Source: Acidobacteriota bacterium (lineage in GTDB: Bacteria > Acidobacteriota > Thermoanaerobaculia > Multivoradales > Multivoraceae). From it: DNA of 64,000 nt. The stretch's first letter is position 1. Every line of letters starts with the position of its first letter. The stretch spans positions 124,001 through 188,000 of the forward strand of contig JAJCXN010000051.1 in the NCBI GenBank assembly GCA_029263415.1, given 5' to 3'. This document shows, piece after piece, positions 18,240-28,016 of this stretch. The translations under genes and the position numbers were made by a program. The notes below the pieces were generated by a model. The model was not told where the DNA came from. It saw only the letters and a program-made list of their open reading frames with translations, and made no database searches.

Positions 18240-19190
18240 ATGTCTCGGACCATCGTTGTAGCCACCGACTTCTCGGACGTCTCGCAGGACGCGTTCCCCT
18301 TCGCAGTTGATCTGGCAGAGCGTCTTGACGCCGAGCTGGTGCTGACTCACGTCATCCCAGCACTGCCGCGCCTAATGGCAGCGAATCTTCCACGACTCTC
18401 CGGATACGAAGACGCAATGGCCGAGCAGGCTCAGATCGAACTGGACAAGCTCGCTGCTGCAATTGCCGTCAAAGGCCATACGGTGCGTACACACCTGTCG
18501 AAGGATCCACCAGCAGCGTTAGCGATCCTTGATACGGCCAGGGACACCAATGCATCTCTCGTGGTCATAGCCAACCATGGCCGTCGCGGCGCTGCTCGAG
18601 TGCTACTTGGCAGCGTCACAGAAGAGGTGCTCAGAAGATCGAAGGTCCCCGTCCTTACCGTCTGCAGCGAAGCCAAGATGTGGAGCGCCGGCCAACGGAT
18701 GCTGGTGCCGGTCGACTTCAGCGCGAGCTCAGCTCCCGTCCTCAAGGCCGCTGCCCGACTGGCTCGAGTGACCGATTTAGTGGTTCACTTGGTTCACATC
18801 GTTGCCCCGTTGCAGTCGGTAGCCGTGGCCCAGGCCATGCCCGAGTCGGCGCTCATCCCTTCCAATCCGGAGCAGAGGGGTGACCAGCGACACGAGCAAA
18901 GAGAGTCCGCTCTAGCCAAGGAATTGGAACGACTCGCGTACGCGGCGGGCCTAGAAGACAAGTTCCAAATCTCGATCGCGCACGGTGATCCCGACGATCG
19001 CATCTTAGACCTGAGCCGATCACTCAGTGCCGCACTCATCGTGATCGGTTCGCATGGCCGTCGGGGCCTAGGCAGAGCAGTCCTTGGCAGCGTTGCTGAG
19101 GGTGTCGTGCGGGGCGCGCGCTGCCCAACCCTGGTCGTCAAGAGTGACAAGGGGCTCAACGAGTGGCCGGGGCGCGCTGCTCATCTCTGA
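18240..19190 (+). CDS. Tandem universal stress protein
   Basis: A 316-residue protein made of two UspA domains. Each has the ATP-binding signature of the form Gx2Gx9G(S/T): HGRRGAARVLLGSVTEE in the first and SHGRRGLGRAVLGSVAEG in the second. The ATG at 18240 is chosen over an upstream in-frame start at 18153 because the UspA fold begins right there (SRTIVVATDFSD) and AGGAG precedes it. A second, similar tandem protein lies at 36437-37441, bracketing the respiratory island. Such double-domain USPs are commonly induced by low oxygen or stasis; that regulation is inferred. Confidence 0.93.
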   Translation: MSRTIVVATDFSDVSQDAFPFAVDLAERLDAELVLTHVIPALPRLMAANLPRLSGYEDAMAEQAQIELDKLAAAIAVKGHTVRTHLSKDPPAALAILDTARDTNASLVVIANHGRRGAARVLLGSVTEEVLRRSKVPVLTVCSEAKMWSAGQRMLVPVDFSASSAPVLKAAARLARVTDLVVHLVHIVAPLQSVAVAQAMPESALIPSNPEQRGDQRHEQRESALAKELERLAYAAGLEDKFQISIAHGDPDDRILDLSRSLSAALIVIGSHGRRGLGRAVLGSVAEGVVRGARCPTLVVKSDKGLNEWPGRAAHL

Positions 19191-19211
19191 TTGCCATTTC
19201 CTTGATTCCCA

Positions 19212-21680
19212 TCACCTCTGACTCCGGCGAAGGCCCAATAGCGCCGGCAACAAGACCGCGTCCGCCAGCAGCGCGGTCACCATTGCCAACCCGGTGAGCA
19301 AGCCAAAATAGATGGTCGGCTTGAAGTTGGAAATCATCAGGATGGCAAAGCCAAAGGTCACGGCTGCGGTTGTCGCAAACATCGCTCGCCCCACAGTGTC
19401 GTGACTCCGTTCGACAGCTGCCAAAACGTGGCCAGTCTCCTGCAGCTCACGCCGGTAGCGGTAGAGGTAGTGCACGGTGTCATCGACCGAGATGCCCAGC
19501 GTGATGGCAGCAATCATGATCGTCATCATGTCCAGAGGGACACCAGCCCAACCCAAGGCACCGAGCACCACGCACACAGGCAGAATGTTGGGGACTAATG
19601 CGATCAGCGACAGCCTCAACGAACGAAGCAATAACCAGAACATGACAGCGATTGCGATCAGCACCGCGGCCAGAGTCGAAACCTGTGAACTGAACAGGCT
19701 CTGCAGCATGTTGTTGTAGAGGACAAACATGCCCGTCACGCGCTGCTTGTCCTCGGCCACCAAAGGCTCCTCCTCAAGCCGCCGCTGAATCCTTTCCAAA
19801 AGCTCTTCTCGATCGATCCCTACAGTTGACTCAACAACCCGCGCAGTCACTCGGGTCTGCGAGTAGTCCGCCGACACGAATGGGCGCAACGCCGATGCGG
19901 CAACATCTTCGGGAACGCGCTCGCGAATCGTCCTGAGGATGAAGGTGTTGATCTGGGCAGTGCGCAGAGCCGGGTTGGGATCGGATGCGATCACCTGTTT
20001 CAGGATGCCGATCAGTGAGTGCAACGAAGACACATGGCCAATCTCAGGCTGTTGTTCAAGCCAGTCGTGGAACTCACCGAGAGCCGCTAGCCGATCCATG
20101 TCCAGCCATCCATCTGCTCGGTCCAACTCCGCCACCACTTCCAGGGGCGTCGTGCCACCCAGCTGTGAATCGATCAACTGCATGCCACGGTATATCGGGG
20201 TCGACTGTTTGAAGTAGTCGACGAAGCTATTCTCGACGCCCAACCGCATGATCCCCATGAGGCTGAACGCTGTGATCGCGACCGCTGAGACCAGGATCGG
20301 CGCTTGGTTTGCAAGAGACCACCGGCCAGTCCTCTGAAAGAGCGAATCCTCGCCGAGGCGGCCCGAGGTTCCAACGACGCTGCGCGAAGCACCGCTCAGG
20401 CCAGCGCCACCTCGCGAGCTCAACAGCATAATCAGAGATGGCAGCACTAGGAAACAGGAGGCAAAGGCAAGAGCCAATCCCATCGCCATCATCAAAGCGA
20501 AGTCCATCACCGGGCGCAGTCCACTCAGATAGAGCGAACCGAAGCCGACCATGGTCGTGAGAACGGTGAACACGCAGGGCACAAACACGTGCCCCAATGC
20601 ACCCGCTAGAGATCGAGACAATGACTCAGCCTCGCCCACGCTCGTGCGCTCGCGATGCCGGATCGCGATGTGAATCGACATCGCGAGAGTGAGGATGAAC
20701 AACAACGACGCGAGATTAGAGGTCACCACAGTGACCCGCCAATCCATCCAACCCAGGATCCCTAAAAGCGCAAGGACCGTCGTGGCGCAGTTCAATGTGA
20801 TGCCGATTGTCCAGACCATGGAACGAAAGAGCACCGCCACTGCCAGCATCACGAACAGAATGGAGGCGACTCCGAAGACAACGAGGTCGCGGCGGATGTA
20901 GCGGATGATGTCGACCGTGATCATCGGCAAGCCACCAAGCTCGACCAGCCCGATCTCCCGGTGCCTATCCAGCACCTCACGCAACCTCGAAATCAATGCC
21001 TGGCGCCGGTCAGCGGCCGCAAGCACCTCCTGGTGGTACTCCTTTTCGACCTCTTCCAATCGGCGCCGACCTGCGGAATCCAACTGGCCGGTCGCTTCAA
21101 GGTCGCGGTAGCGGTAGCGCTCCTGCTCCAGCAGGAGCAAAGGTTCCTCTACCGCTAAGCTCACTTGCAGAGCAGTGGTGCGACCATCCTTGCTGATCAG
21201 CGCTGAGGAATAGAGGGGGTTGCTGAGGATCTCTGCTTGGGCCATGTCTGGAGCGACGCCATCCGCCGCGATCGTCCGGTAGCCATCCGCCAGTCGAAAC
21301 AGTCCCGTTGGCGGGCTCAAAAAGAGGGGCGCTCGGGTGACGCCAAGAACGCTCACCACCCCCTCATCAGCCGCGAGTTCAACGCTGAGCGCTTCAAGCA
21401 TCTCGAGAGTTGCGGGCTCGAAGACCCCGGCGTTCGGCCTTGCGACCACGATCAACGAAGAATCCGTTCCAAACGTCGTGCGCGTGTCGTCGTAGTAGCG
21501 CAGGTCCTCATCCTGCTCCAGAACCAAGGAGTCACTCGATGCGTCGAGCCTAAAGTGCGACAGCCCCACCAGGCACGGTACAAAGAGGGCCAGCCAAACG
21601 CCCAGAGTGAGCGCAGGGTGGTCGAGAATTCGGCTCAGAGCGGTCTGGCTACCGGACCGCTGATCATGTGCTTCTGGCAT
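19212..21680 (-). CDS. RND/MMPL-family membrane permease
   Basis: About 822 residues with the two-fold RND layout: an N-terminal helix (LTLGVWLALFVPCLVGLSHF), a large periplasmic loop, a bundle of helices around 270-470, then a second helix, loop and bundle. The C-terminal bundle has the GISVDDTVHYLYRYRRE motif in its fourth helix, typical of the MMPL/SSD subfamily that moves lipids or hydrophobic compounds. ATG at 21680 is used; the frame continues to a TTG at 21728. It converges with the USP gene (22-base gap) and diverges from the cytochrome c gene. Substrate unknown; no membrane fusion protein or outer-membrane partner is adjacent. Confidence 0.87.
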   Translation of the reverse strand: MPEAHDQRSGSQTALSRILDHPALTLGVWLALFVPCLVGLSHFRLDASSDSLVLEQDEDLRYYDDTRTTFGTDSSLIVVARPNAGVFEPATLEMLEALSVELAADEGVVSVLGVTRAPLFLSPPTGLFRLADGYRTIAADGVAPDMAQAEILSNPLYSSALISKDGRTTALQVSLAVEEPLLLLEQERYRYRDLEATGQLDSAGRRRLEEVEKEYHQEVLAAADRRQALISRLREVLDRHREIGLVELGGLPMITVDIIRYIRRDLVVFGVASILFVMLAVAVLFRSMVWTIGITLNCATTVLALLGILGWMDWRVTVVTSNLASLLFILTLAMSIHIAIRHRERTSVGEAESLSRSLAGALGHVFVPCVFTVLTTMVGFGSLYLSGLRPVMDFALMMAMGLALAFASCFLVLPSLIMLLSSRGGAGLSGASRSVVGTSGRLGEDSLFQRTGRWSLANQAPILVSAVAITAFSLMGIMRLGVENSFVDYFKQSTPIYRGMQLIDSQLGGTTPLEVVAELDRADGWLDMDRLAALGEFHDWLEQQPEIGHVSSLHSLIGILKQVIASDPNPALRTAQINTFILRTIRERVPEDVAASALRPFVSADYSQTRVTARVVESTVGIDREELLERIQRRLEEEPLVAEDKQRVTGMFVLYNNMLQSLFSSQVSTLAAVLIAIAVMFWLLLRSLRLSLIALVPNILPVCVVLGALGWAGVPLDMMTIMIAAITLGISVDDTVHYLYRYRRELQETGHVLAAVERSHDTVGRAMFATTAAVTFGFAILMISNFKPTIYFGLLTGLAMVTALLADAVLLPALLGLRRSQR

Positions 21681-22134
21681 AGACAAGGGTTCTGGCCCCA
21701 GAGAAGTTGATAGCAAAAACGCCACCAACGCTATCGCGCGCTTCAGGCGTGCGCCATTGGGAGCACTGCCTGCCGGGTCTTCGGCAATCCACTAGTGGGC
21801 CTCGCTGCCAGTCCATGACAGATGGTTGGTCGCGACGAGCGCACCTGCCGTTGCACTCTGCACTGCGGCCTTCCGAAGGCTTGTTACGCGCATCCCCTTC
21901 TACCTCGGTCGGTGCCGCCACAGCTATCTTGTTGGTATTCGAGCCCGTTCGGAATGAGTCATGAGCAACACATGCGCTGTTGCCACACAGGCAAACGCAA
22001 TCGAAGAACCGATGATCAAACCTACTGCCCACGCCGACGCTGGCCAACTCCGAGCGAACACTCCCACAGTGGACCCCTCCGACGCGCCCGAGAACGCTCG
22101 CCTGAGCGGCTTCGGTGGTAGTCGAGTCTCCTTC

Positions 22135-22548
22135 ATGTTGACCGCATTGCTCCTTCTCTTGATTCCGTTCAGTCAAGTCTTGACCTCTTGCGCATCAACG
22201 ACAAGCGAGCCGGACATCGTCTCGATGGCGTTACCTGTCGGTGATCCTGCGCTGGGAGAACACGCCTTTCGAGCGTTACGGTGTGGCGCTTGCCACGAAG
22301 TCAAGGGGCTTCCCGAACTTTCCATCGCGCGTCGGATCAGCAACGCACCCGTGCTCATCCCCGGCAACCCCAGTTTCTCTGCCGGCGACTGGGCAACAGC
22401 GATTGTCGCACCCGCCCACGAGATCAGCTGGTCTGAGGTGCGAGCCGAGAGTGATCTGCCTGCAGTCGAGATGCCCGAGTACTACGACCGAATGACTGTC
22501 GGCGAACTCATGGACCTGGTCGCCTTCCTAGGGACCCAGCGCCAATAG
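22135..22548 (+). CDS. Monohaem cytochrome c lipoprotein
   Basis: From an ATG at 22135 the product is 137 residues with a lipoprotein signal (MLTALLLLLIPFSQVLTSC, lipid cysteine 19). A class I-type haem site CGACH lies at 50-54, with a candidate axial methionine in VEMPEYYDRM and a C-terminal helix MDLVAFL. The same frame is open from an ATG at 21961, giving 195 residues, but that extension would bury the signal sequence. It precedes the truncated haemoglobin gene by 63 bases on the same strand. It probably carries electrons at the membrane surface, perhaps to the oxidase encoded further on; that link is inference. Confidence 0.78.
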   Translation: MLTALLLLLIPFSQVLTSCASTTSEPDIVSMALPVGDPALGEHAFRALRCGACHEVKGLPELSIARRISNAPVLIPGNPSFSAGDWATAIVAPAHEISWSEVRAESDLPAVEMPEYYDRMTVGELMDLVAFLGTQRQ

Positions 22549-22611
22549 TCACACCCGCTAAGTCGTTCAGCATCGACAACCCGACACTACAAACACTCGA
22601 GCACTACTGAA

Positions 22612-22995
22612 ATGTCTGAAGCAGCAGCCAGTCTCTACGAACGGGTAGGAGGTGCCCAAGGCGTGGGCAAGCTCACCGACAAGTTCTACGCCCGGGTCAT
22701 GGCCGACCCAGAACTCTCGCACTTCTTCGACCAGAGCAAGATGGACAAGTTGCGACTGATGCAACGCGAGTTCTTCTCAGCTGCGCTCGACGGGCCTGTG
22801 CAGTACACCGGCATCCCTCTTCCTCACGCACACGCAGGTCGCGAGATCGGCAGTCGCCACTTCGCTCGTTTCGTGGAGCACCTCTTGGACACACTTGAGG
22901 ACATTACATTGAGCGATCGCGACGTGCGGGACATCATCGAGCGCGTCAAGACTTACCACGACGAGATCGTCGGTACTGTTGGAGACACCGGCTGA
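22612..22995 (+). CDS. Group I truncated haemoglobin
   Basis: A 127-residue 2/2 globin. Visible are the start SLYERVGGAQGVGKLTDKFYARV, the FF..MDKLRLMQREFF segment of helices CD-E, and the proximal histidine in the PHAHAGREIG region ahead of FARFVEHLL. Length and order match trHbN. Group I truncated globins bind O2 and NO, and some are efficient NO dioxygenases. Its place beside cytochrome c, a cytochrome c'-like protein and a HAO-type protein fits a role against nitrosative stress, but that is inferred from context. A hairpin follows the stop. Confidence 0.94.
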   Translation: MSEAAASLYERVGGAQGVGKLTDKFYARVMADPELSHFFDQSKMDKLRLMQREFFSAALDGPVQYTGIPLPHAHAGREIGSRHFARFVEHLLDTLEDITLSDRDVRDIIERVKTYHDEIVGTVGDTG

Positions 22996-23007
22996 AACCG
23001 CGAACCT

Positions 23008-23031
23008 GAAAGGCCCTACCGACGGGCTTTC
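23008..23031 (+). terminator. Hairpin terminator after the truncated haemoglobin gene
   Basis: GAAAGGCCC and GGGCTTTC pair around a 7-base loop with one bulged G, starting 13 bases after the stop codon. There is only a short T-rich run, so it is a moderate intrinsic terminator candidate. Confidence 0.55.
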
Positions 23032-23049
23032 TCGTTGTGGATCGCCCTG

Positions 23050-23385
23050 CTATCGACCTGTCGTGTACTCGGTGGCGAAACGCTCACTAGTTCCATGGCG
23101 CTTCACTTGGCCTCGCCGAATGCTCGAGAACACCTTGCGTAGCGCTGTGCAGTGGCGCGCATGAGCAGCTCGCGCTACCACCGGCTCCCTACCAGGAACC
23201 CTCCGCTCAACCACAGCAGATCGAAGCCGGTCCTTGCCGTGATCAGCGCCTCCTTGAACGGTGACGTAGCACTTGGCGAGCTTCGGGTCGAAACGAGCTA
23301 TCTGCTGAGCGAGGCTTCTGATGAAAGCCCATGTCGGCCTCCGTCAAATCGAAGTGGACCGGATTGACGAACAGCCTTGGAAGCG
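23050..23385 (-). pseudogene. Probable frameshifted ribosome hibernation factor-like gene
   Basis: Two minus-strand frames join into one coherent protein if a single base is gained or lost near 23308-23316. The first reads LFVNPVHFDLTEADMGF; the second continues IRSLAQQIARFDPKLAKCY, then VTVQGG and DHGKDRLRSAVVERRVPGRE, and ends at a TAG at 23050-23052. The beta-alpha-beta pattern, the C-x-V-x-V strand, the H-rich turn and VPGREPVV resemble HPF/RaiA-like proteins, and such genes accompany USP and globin genes in hypoxia clusters. No full ATG-started frame exists, so it is decayed or carries a sequencing error. Boundaries are approximate and family membership is tentative. Confidence 0.35.
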
Positions 23386-23784
23386 CGCGCCGCCACGCGA
23401 AACCCGCAGGTTCGCGCGAGGCTGGGCGAGCAGTCACAGAACACGCCGACCAGATCCGCAGCCCTCGAGGCTGCAAAGGCCGATTCAGGTGCCTCCTCCA
23501 AATCATCCCCCGACAGTTACCGAATCATGAACAGGCAACCCTAGGAGTTCGTGCGGGAAGAGAGACTGCCATCCAAGGGATACGAAAAGAGCATCACGAG
23601 AGCCTCCAGCCGCTCCTAGGGTCGCTAGCAGTTACCGAACCTCATCCTGGTGTCATCCCCGATATTGAAAGACGCGGCACCGTCTGATACTCGGTGCACG
23701 TTTGATCGATCTCGCGAAACGCGCACAACGTTCGATCAAGGACCGACCTTCTCCGCAGTTCAACGACACCGAACGGAATGTGCC
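23386..23784. other. Intergenic region upstream of the APH/P-loop kinase gene
   Basis: No convincing gene. AGTTACCGAA occurs twice, near 23515 and 23630, about 115 bases apart, within the likely promoter of the downstream gene. Overlapping open frames here have unbiased composition and no recognisable domain. Confidence 0.45.
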
Positions 23785-25362
23785 ATGGCCGAACCTGGGC
23801 AAAACACCGACCGAGCGACGCAGCTAATCCAGGATCTGTGTGCCGATGGCTACAAACTAATCGAGACTCACATCTCATTGGTCTTCGTCGGTGAGCGCGA
23901 CGTATACAAGGTCAAGAAGCAGGTCGATTTTGGCTTCCTCGATTTCTCGACGCTCGAACTCAGGCACGAGGTGTGCAAGAAAGAGGTCGAGCTGAATCGG
24001 CGCCTAGCACCGGATGTCTACTACGGAGTGGTCCCTGTAACCCTGACAGCCAACGGTCAGCATCGCCTCGGCGGCGAAGGTGATCCGGCTGAATGGGCCG
24101 TCCACATGCGCAGGCTGAACGCCCAGCACAGAGCCGATGTTCTACTCGAACACAAAGCACTCGACCGTCAACACATGACGCAGCTGGCGGAGACACTCGC
24201 TCGATTCCACGAGGATTGCGAGGCTAGTTCGAAAACCGCCTCCTTCGGCACAGCCGAGGCCGTCCGCAGGAACGTCCTCGAGAACTTCGAGCAGACCAAG
24301 GATCTGATCGAGAGCTATATCGATCCCCATGCCGCAGCGGAGATCCAGCGTTGGCAACTCGAGTTTCTAGACATTCGCCAACAACAATTCGCTGCGCGCA
24401 CTAGTGACGGCCGCGTTCGTGACGGCCACGGCGACCTGCGTCTCGAACATGTCTATTTCGAACCCACCGCCAATGGGTACTCCATATCGATTCTTGACTG
24501 CATTGAGTTCAACGACCGGTTCCGCTATGCCGATGTCTGCGGCGACATCGCGTTCTTGGCAATGGACCTTGCCAGAGCAGGATCGGTCGCGCTCGCCGAG
24601 TTCTTCATCGCTGAGTACGCACGGTTCAGCAACGACTATGACCTCTACCCACTGATCAACTTCTATGAGAGCTATCGTGCGTTCGTCCGCGCCAAAGTCT
24701 TGGCGATGACTGAACAGGGGCGCAGCTCTCATCAACAGAAGACTGAACTTCATCAGCGAGCAAGAAAGCACTTCCTCCTGGCCCAGGCTTCCGAGCGCCG
24801 GCCGGTCGCCACAGTTCATGTAATCGCGGTTGGCGGCATGATTGCATCTGGAAAGAGCACGATCGCGGACCAGCTCGGACAGCAGCTAGGCTGTCCCGTT
24901 ATCTCAGCGGACTGGACCAGAAAGTGGCTGCTTGGCCGACAACCATTCGAGACGGTAGCGGAGGACGCCTTCCAGGGCGCCTACAGCGCTACCATCACAG
25001 CGCGCGTCTACCGCGAGATGCTCAGACGGGCTGAACGGGTCTTAAGAACCGGTCGGTGCGTAGTGTTTGATGCCACCTTCAGAGCACACCGCCAACGAGC
25101 ACTGGTCCGTCGACTCGCCTCAGAACTCGGCGCAGAGTTCACCTTCGTCGAGTGCCAGGCCACTAAAGAGGTTTGCCATCAACGACTATTGGCTCGCGAA
25201 CACGATCAGAGCGTCAGCGACGCAACGCTCGATATCTACGACTCCTTCGCGGACTCCTGGGAGTCGGTCGACGAGCTGCCACCAAACCAACACCTGGTCT
25301 TAGACACCGGCTGTTCGATCGAAGAGTCCGTGGCCGGCATCCGCGCGGCTCTGAGACCCTAA
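23785..25362 (+). CDS. Aminoglycoside phosphotransferase-like / P-loop kinase fusion
   Basis: About 525 residues from an ATG at 23785; the frame is open to 23650 but homology begins at MAEPGQ. The N-terminal domain is a small-molecule kinase fold with KVKKQVDFGFLDFSTLE and the catalytic loop HGDLRLEHVYF (about 214-224), followed by a DCIEFNDRFRYADVCGDIA metal-binding segment. The C-terminal domain is a zeta-toxin/AAA-like kinase with Walker A GGMIASGKST near 350-359. This two-domain family (COG2187 plus COG0645) often lies beside universal stress proteins and cyclic nucleotide or oxygen-sensing genes. Its substrate is unknown. Confidence 0.88.
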   Translation: MAEPGQNTDRATQLIQDLCADGYKLIETHISLVFVGERDVYKVKKQVDFGFLDFSTLELRHEVCKKEVELNRRLAPDVYYGVVPVTLTANGQHRLGGEGDPAEWAVHMRRLNAQHRADVLLEHKALDRQHMTQLAETLARFHEDCEASSKTASFGTAEAVRRNVLENFEQTKDLIESYIDPHAAAEIQRWQLEFLDIRQQQFAARTSDGRVRDGHGDLRLEHVYFEPTANGYSISILDCIEFNDRFRYADVCGDIAFLAMDLARAGSVALAEFFIAEYARFSNDYDLYPLINFYESYRAFVRAKVLAMTEQGRSSHQQKTELHQRARKHFLLAQASERRPVATVHVIAVGGMIASGKSTIADQLGQQLGCPVISADWTRKWLLGRQPFETVAEDAFQGAYSATITARVYREMLRRAERVLRTGRCVVFDATFRAHRQRALVRRLASELGAEFTFVECQATKEVCHQRLLAREHDQSVSDATLDIYDSFADSWESVDELPPNQHLVLDTGCSIEESVAGIRAALRP

Positions 25363-25434
25363 GTTGATCTCAGCGTCGTGCTAGTGCTCCGCGCCTAAGA
25401 CGACCTCAAGATCGCCCGCTGTCGGCAAGGGACT

Positions 25435-25947
25435 CTAGCGAGCCGCGCTGCCGCCAGCCGACGATCTAAACTGCATATGGCAGCCCTGGCAGATATCGAC
25501 GATGAGGTCGCCGGCACGAGATATCGCCTCTTGGTCTCGGCTACGGATCGCCTCGACCGCTTGGCCGCCGGCATCGCTCAACTGCAGCGACCATCTCTTC
25601 CAGTTGGGGTCGGCGGCGCGCTGCACGTCCTTGGATGAACGGCCCGGCACCGAGAGCAGAGCGCCAGCGATCTTCAGCTGATATGCGTGCCGTTCCAGCA
25701 CTCGCCACTGCCCGTCGTCGGTCGGCAACTGTGACGCTGCGGCCCAGAGCGGGTCCGCCCCATGGTTCACCATGCTCACCATGACTTCATGGTGGCTCAC
25801 GAGAACCTGAGACGAGTCCGGCTGCGTACCATTCGAGCTTGACGCACGAGCTCTAGTACTTTCGACGCAGCCAACTCCAAAGAGAACGCTGAGGACAACC
25901 AGCACGACTGTTTCTCTCGCTTTGGCACTACTTGATCGAATCCACAT
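25435..25947 (-). CDS. Cytochrome c'-like lipoprotein
   Basis: A 170-residue protein with a lipoprotein signal (hydrophobic run ending LFGVGC, cysteine 27) and a single haem site near the C-terminus, CQGCH at 153-157, followed by MQFR. Low glycine helical composition plus a C-terminal CxxCH is the layout of class II cytochromes c, including cytochrome c', which bind NO. The ATG at 25947 is the only sensible start. It lies downstream of the P-type ATPase on the same strand after a 169-base gap that contains a 13-base palindrome, so it may have its own promoter. Confidence 0.8.
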   Translation of the reverse strand: MWIRSSSAKARETVVLVVLSVLFGVGCVESTRARASSSNGTQPDSSQVLVSHHEVMVSMVNHGADPLWAAASQLPTDDGQWRVLERHAYQLKIAGALLSVPGRSSKDVQRAADPNWKRWSLQLSDAGGQAVEAIRSRDQEAISRAGDLIVDICQGCHMQFRSSAGGSAAR

Positions 25948-26030
25948 GCCACCACTCCTTTGCCTTAACCTTGTGTCGAGTGCCTACGCTGCAGCGCTCC
26001 TTCGGGGGTGTTGATGCGCACAACCAGAAC

Positions 26031-26043
26031 GTAGCAGGGCTAC
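26031..26043. promoter_or_regulatory. 13-base palindrome upstream of the cytochrome c'-like gene
   Basis: GTAGC-AGG-GCTAC, a perfect 5-3-5 inverted repeat, about 85 bases upstream of the cytochrome start. The CTAC half resembles the half-sites ahead of the FixL-type gene. Function is inferred only. Confidence 0.35.
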
Positions 26044-26116
26044 ACCGACGCCAAACACTGAGGATGCCCCTTTGCCTAGCCAAGGGTTTCCCGCTTCCGC
26101 CGAAATCGCCCATTCG

Positions 26117-27997
26117 CTAAAAATCAACCAGAGCCTTCTTGGGCAGGGCCACCCTCAAGGCATTCAGCACAGCTGCAACATCAATGACCTCCTGGCAGAT
26201 CGCGCCCGCGACCGGAGCCAAGAATCCTGCAGCTGCAAACAGCATCCCTACGATGCTGAGAGCCATACCCCCAAGAGCACTCTGAAGTGCGATCCGACGC
26301 ATGCGGCGACTGATGTGCAAGAACTCGTCAATCTTCCGTAGCGAGCCGTCGAGAATAACGACGTCCGCCGCCTCGGTCGTGACGTCGCTGTTCTGGCCGA
26401 GCGCAATTCCAACAGTGGCCGCCATCAACGCAGGAGCATCGTTGATGCCGTCACCAACGAACATCGTGCGTTCTGAGGCCGATTCCCTGTTGACAATCTC
26501 CAGCTTCTGTTCGGGACTTTGGCTGGAGTAGACCTCACTGATTCCCACCTGATCAGCAAGGTACTGAACCTCTCCTTCGCGGTCGCCGGACACCAGCAAG
26601 GTCCGTTGGACTTGATGACGCGGCCCAAGGTGCCGGATAAACGACGCCCCGTCCGGACGCGGGGTGTCGCGGAAGCGGTAGGTCGCAGCATACTCACCAT
26701 CCACCAAGACGACACACTCGAGTCCACCTGCTTGCGGCGGAAGCACGTCGCGCAAATCGGGTCGTTGGCGCAGCAGCTTGGTGCGCCCAGTGATCTCCAC
26801 GGAATGGCCCGCAACAGTGCCGGTCAAACCTTGACCTGGAGGCTCGCTGATCGTCGAGACTGGCCATTGAGGGGTGTTCGCCGCCTTCGCTGCGTCGACA
26901 ATGGCGTGAGCCAGAGGGTGCTTCGAAAAGTGCTCGAGACTGGCGGCAAGTGCCAGAACCTCGCCAGATCGCGCCCGATCGACAGCTAATTGCTCAACAA
27001 GCTCTGGTTCTCCGTAAGTGAGTGTTCCAGTCTTGTCGAAGATCAAAGTTCTACAGCGATCAGCATTCTCAAGTGCCGCGGGATCTCGCACGATGATGGC
27101 GCGCCGAGCAGCCAGCGAAATGGCACCGATGATCGCTACCGGGATCGCGATCAAGAGCGGACATGGAGTGGCCACAACCATCACCGCCAGAAAGCGCACG
27201 GGGTCGCCACTCACAACCCAAGCCGCCAGGCCAATCGCAACCGCCAACGGCGTGTACCACGCGCCCAACCCATCGGCCATCCGCCGCATCTGCGGGCGAT
27301 GCTGTTCGGAGACCTCCATGACCGACATGATCTTTGCGTAGCGAGAGTCGACCGCGAGCGTCGTTGCACGGACCAAGAACGCTGACTCACCGTTGACCGA
27401 ACCAGAGAGTACCGACGACCCAGGGGTCTTCGACATCGTGTAGGGCTCGCCGGTGAGGTACGACTCGTCCATCACGCCGTGACCCTCCACAACGACGCCA
27501 TCGACCGGGCAGATCTCGTGAGGAAAGACGTTGACAACGTCGCCTACGCTGAGCTGATCCAACGCAACATCTTCCACCGCAGATCCGACCTTGAGATGGG
27601 CAACCGACGGCATCCGCTGGCTGAGTGCACGCAGCACGGACGAGGCGCTCCCGACCGCGTATGCCTCAAGGGCCTGGCCCCCAGAGAGCATCAAGACCAC
27701 CAAAGAGCCTGCCAAGTACTCGCCCAGGATGACCGACACAACGATCGAGATTCCGGCAAGCAGATCAGCACCGAACTCACCCCTGGCCACGTCTTTCACA
27801 AGACTCCAGACCAAAGGCATGCCCCCGAAAACCAGGGCGAACAAGAGCGGCAGGTCGCGGCTGAGTTCTGAAACGTCGACTGCAAATCGGAGCACCAGGT
27901 ACCCGACAATCATGGCGATCGAGAACAGAGCAATCACCACGTCGCGCGCCTGCCACCAGCCGGTCTCGGTAGGAGTCGCGGACGTCCTTGGTGCCAT
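26117..27997 (-). CDS. P1B-type metal-transporting ATPase with TPCP motif
   Basis: About 626 residues from an ATG at 27997, 19 bases after the oxidase subunit I stop; the frame also opens at 28045 inside that gene. Motifs are TGEP at 182-185 (actuator), TPCP at 277-280 in the metal-site helix, DKTGTLT with phosphorylated D321, and a [13 protein letters not shown] hinge. There is no N-terminal HMA domain. CPC is usual in copper/zinc pumps; TPC is the mark of the poorly known P1B-5 group, whose characterised member moves Ni/Fe and has a C-terminal haemerythrin domain that is absent here. Placement after the oxidase genes suggests metal supply or homeostasis for the terminal oxidase, as CcoI does for cbb3; this is inference. 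Confidence 0.88.
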   Translation of the reverse strand: MAPRTSATPTETGWWQARDVVIALFSIAMIVGYLVLRFAVDVSELSRDLPLLFALVFGGMPLVWSLVKDVARGEFGADLLAGISIVVSVILGEYLAGSLVVLMLSGGQALEAYAVGSASSVLRALSQRMPSVAHLKVGSAVEDVALDQLSVGDVVNVFPHEICPVDGVVVEGHGVMDESYLTGEPYTMSKTPGSSVLSGSVNGESAFLVRATTLAVDSRYAKIMSVMEVSEQHRPQMRRMADGLGAWYTPLAVAIGLAAWVVSGDPVRFLAVMVVATPCPLLIAIPVAIIGAISLAARRAIIVRDPAALENADRCRTLIFDKTGTLTYGEPELVEQLAVDRARSGEVLALAASLEHFSKHPLAHAIVDAAKAANTPQWPVSTISEPPGQGLTGTVAGHSVEITGRTKLLRQRPDLRDVLPPQAGGLECVVLVDGEYAATYRFRDTPRPDGASFIRHLGPRHQVQRTLLVSGDREGEVQYLADQVGISEVYSSQSPEQKLEIVNRESASERTMFVGDGINDAPALMAATVGIALGQNSDVTTEAADVVILDGSLRKIDEFLHISRRMRRIALQSALGGMALSIVGMLFAAAGFLAPVAGAICQEVIDVAAVLNALRVALPKKALVDF

Positions 27998-28016
27998 ATT
28001 CAAAGAGTCAACTCGC

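Noticed and set aside
23331-23687. 118-codon plus-strand frame
   Set aside because: It lies opposite the frameshifted hibernation-factor-like sequence, lacks any recognisable motif and has no start signal.
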